Source of the DNA: Antrodiella citrinella
Taxonomy: Eukaryota; Basidiomycota; Agaricomycetes; Polyporales; Steccherinaceae
Assembly (NCBI GenBank): GCA_004802725.1
Contig: SGPM01000098.1
Location: 17,386-81,385, forward strand
Direction: 5' to 3'
Length of the DNA: 64,000 nucleotides
Shown here: one piece after another, positions 62,169-64,000 of the stretch
How the letters are laid out: every line of letters begins with the position of its first letter
How positions within the stretch are numbered: position 1 is the stretch's first letter
Translations under genes and position numbers: made by a program
Notes under the pieces: generated by a model
Seen by the model: only the letters and a program-made list of their open reading frames with translations
What the model was told of the DNA's origin: nothing
The model's database searches: none

Positions 62169-64000
62169 TCTCTTCTCCCCTCCTAACACAGAATCCGGCT
62201 GACTCACCCTCCTCGACCTCGTTTTATTCTCATTTGTGTTCAGCATCGCACTGTCGTGACCCCCTCCTACGATCCTCGATCTCGACTGTCCCAACCGTTT
62301 CCGAATCTCCACCGCTGTTCTGGGCGCACGGCAGGTACCAATGACTCACGTTCCCGTTCGTTTAGGGCTTTGATGGAATTTCCAGGGTCTGTATGTACTC
62401 ACGTAACGACTGACCCCATTGATATTCTCTCAGCTTCCTCCACCGTAGCAGTTGACTTAAATATTGAGTTTTCTCAAATTTTGACTCGTGTTGTAGCTCG
62501 CCCTCCATTAATGATGACGCTCCTCGTGTATTTCTGTCAGTGTCAGGGAAAAAACTGTCCGCGACCCTGCTTATACTTACAGGAAGGTGTGCATGTGGTC
62601 GAGCGTGATCTTACCTCGACTGCTCCAAGCGGCGTGTACCACAAAACGACAGGACATGAGTTCGCCGTGCTCAACAACGTTTCGGGGTATCGACACGCAC
62701 CGCAATTGCAATTGATCGTGACGAACCTCCAGGAAAATGCCGTCTGGGGACTGAAAGTGTAACGACGGGAGCCAAGGTTACCGGGAATTCACCGTATCTG
62801 CGCACGCAGGTCCAGCGCCCGGTCATTAGGAGGCCTTTCAACCTTTTTAGAAAGAAGAGTGTAATCTGACTGCTTTTTGTCAGAGTCTGTGTAAGAAGAT
62901 CTTGCAGCAATCTCAGGCTTGTGCGAGTTTTGAGCCCAAAAGTAGTGCCTGTAACTTTGTTCTGTAAGTCACTGTGTGCCATTCCGTGCAGGTTTTGAGC
63001 GTGACACAGGATAGATTTCACTCAAAACCGTCCTAAGCGAGTCGTCAGAGTTTACCACTAAGTATTTCGTTTCAGAAAGAGGTCTTGCAGATGAAGGGGT
63101 GGTCGACCCCCCCCCCTTTCCAGCTCAAAAAAACTCTGCAGAATAGAATCTTGGAACTCCGCAACGTCGTCGCGCGTCCCTCATTGGCTCTCGCATCCCT
63201 CGCCTGGCGAATGACTGCATCACTGCGTTTTCAGCATTGGGAACCGCGGTCTGGTAGATTCTGCAGACCTAGCCGGAAGCTCAGCTCCGACATGCGTCTG
63301 TCCGTCTGCAGCCTCAAAATGTGCCATCCAGTAAAACAAAAAGGTGTCCATCAGCAGCCATATATACATGTACTTGCCTGAGCAGGCAGGCCTGGTCATC
63401 TCCCGAACTCAAGAGCGTGATCTTGTTGAGTGCAGATGAACCCTCGTTGCCAGTGCATAGGCGGTCGAGACACCTGCCAGTGGTACATGACAGTGCGGAG
63501 GTGCTTGATATGAGTGCATTGTCCTTGTGGTAAATAGCGTGTTTCGCGGTGCTGGGAAAGTAATCAAGTTAAAGACTAAGTCATGACGGAAGACACCTCC
63601 AGCTGTGGGAGACAAGCATGCAGCTGCGTCACGGCGGTGAACAATCATGTCCGGATCCAGGGTAACTTCGACTCGACGTAGAGTGCTATGATCAGCTGTA
63701 TAAAATTTCAGCAAGTACATGAATTGAAAAGAAATTTACTTGCAAAGATTCGGATACGCTCTGACGGTGGTAAAGCTTTCGTTTGAACTTTCAACTTTGA
63801 ACGGTATATGGGCGTCTACTATTGGCACGACTGCGCTGACTAATATCTCATACGCCACGCCACCTCACAGTACTGAGTACTAGTAGTTCCAGCACTGCTA
63901 CAATACCAGTCCGACATTTGTACGCTATTCTGTTTCTCTTCCGAGCACATCAGTCAACGCCTTACCTATGTCGTGGTGACTTTTCGGAAGTACATGTCTA
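62169..64000. other. region downstream of SF1 to the window end, no supported gene
   Basis: Begins with the SF1 3' UTR. A plus-strand frame at 62256-62762 and a minus-strand frame at 62671-63021 are open for more than 100 codons but show no domain. A run of nine Cs lies near 63107. The last 300 bases contain only short frames. A gene continuing beyond the window edge cannot be excluded. Confidence 0.4.

Noticed and set aside
61407..62312. 300-codon minus-strand frame opposite SF1
   Set aside because: It lies antisense to the zinc-knuckle and Gly-rich coding exon of SF1, whose own frame is strongly conserved; the antisense frame is a compositional by-product.

Overview
The window is nuclear DNA of a filamentous fungus, almost certainly an Agaricomycete-type basidiomycete. 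Genes are dense and cut by many short introns (mostly 45-65 nt, mainly GT-AG with four GC-AG). Proteins match the basidiomycete versions of eukaryotic housekeeping factors. No operons, phage or CRISPR are present. All gene models below were spliced by hand from the sequence and keep an open frame throughout unless stated.

Layout. 0.1-5.5 kb: BMT2 (cut by the gap at the window edge) divergent from DBP5, then a small conserved gene of unknown function. 5.5-8.8 kb: no gene I can resolve. 8.8-11.3 kb: a VTC1-like DUF202 gene divergent from a SIS1-type Hsp40. 11.3-15.2 kb: gene-poor, with a broken fragment resembling a Crinkler N-terminus. 15.2-17.4 kb: a GIT1-like transporter. 18-22.4 kb: SEM1, an intron-containing tRNA-Arg(CCG), and two tandem RAE1/GLE2 genes. 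22.9-29.5 kb: ERG3, a class I Hsp40 with microexons and a split start codon, and RCM1. 29.6-34 kb: two tandem protein kinase genes. One appears frameshifted; the other is fused in frame to a NOT3/NOT5 N-terminal domain. 34-36.9 kb: VPS71/ZNHIT1 divergent from homocitrate synthase LYS20, whose sequence carries scattered Ns. 37.8-48.7 kb: a GAF hybrid histidine kinase and dolichol kinase SEC59. 48.7-49.5 kb: a second Crinkler-like fragment followed at once by a 510-bp element bounded by 32-bp perfect inverted repeats. 50.6-62.2 kb: UNG1, a glutamine-rich bZIP factor, TFIIH helicase SSL2/XPB divergent from branchpoint-binding protein SF1. The last 1.8 kb holds no gene I can support.

Themes. Much of the window concerns RNA: DBP5, RAE1 (twice) and SEM1 all act in or near mRNA export, SF1 in splicing, BMT2 and RCM1 in 25S rRNA base methylation. 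The two Hsp40s represent the two cytosolic classes. Several head-to-head pairs share short promoters (BMT2/DBP5, VTC1-like/SIS1, VPS71/LYS20, SSL2/SF1).

The most unusual items are the NOT3-N/kinase fusion, the RAE1 tandem duplication, the inverted-repeat element beside a duplicated gene fragment, and the microexon-rich DnaJ gene.
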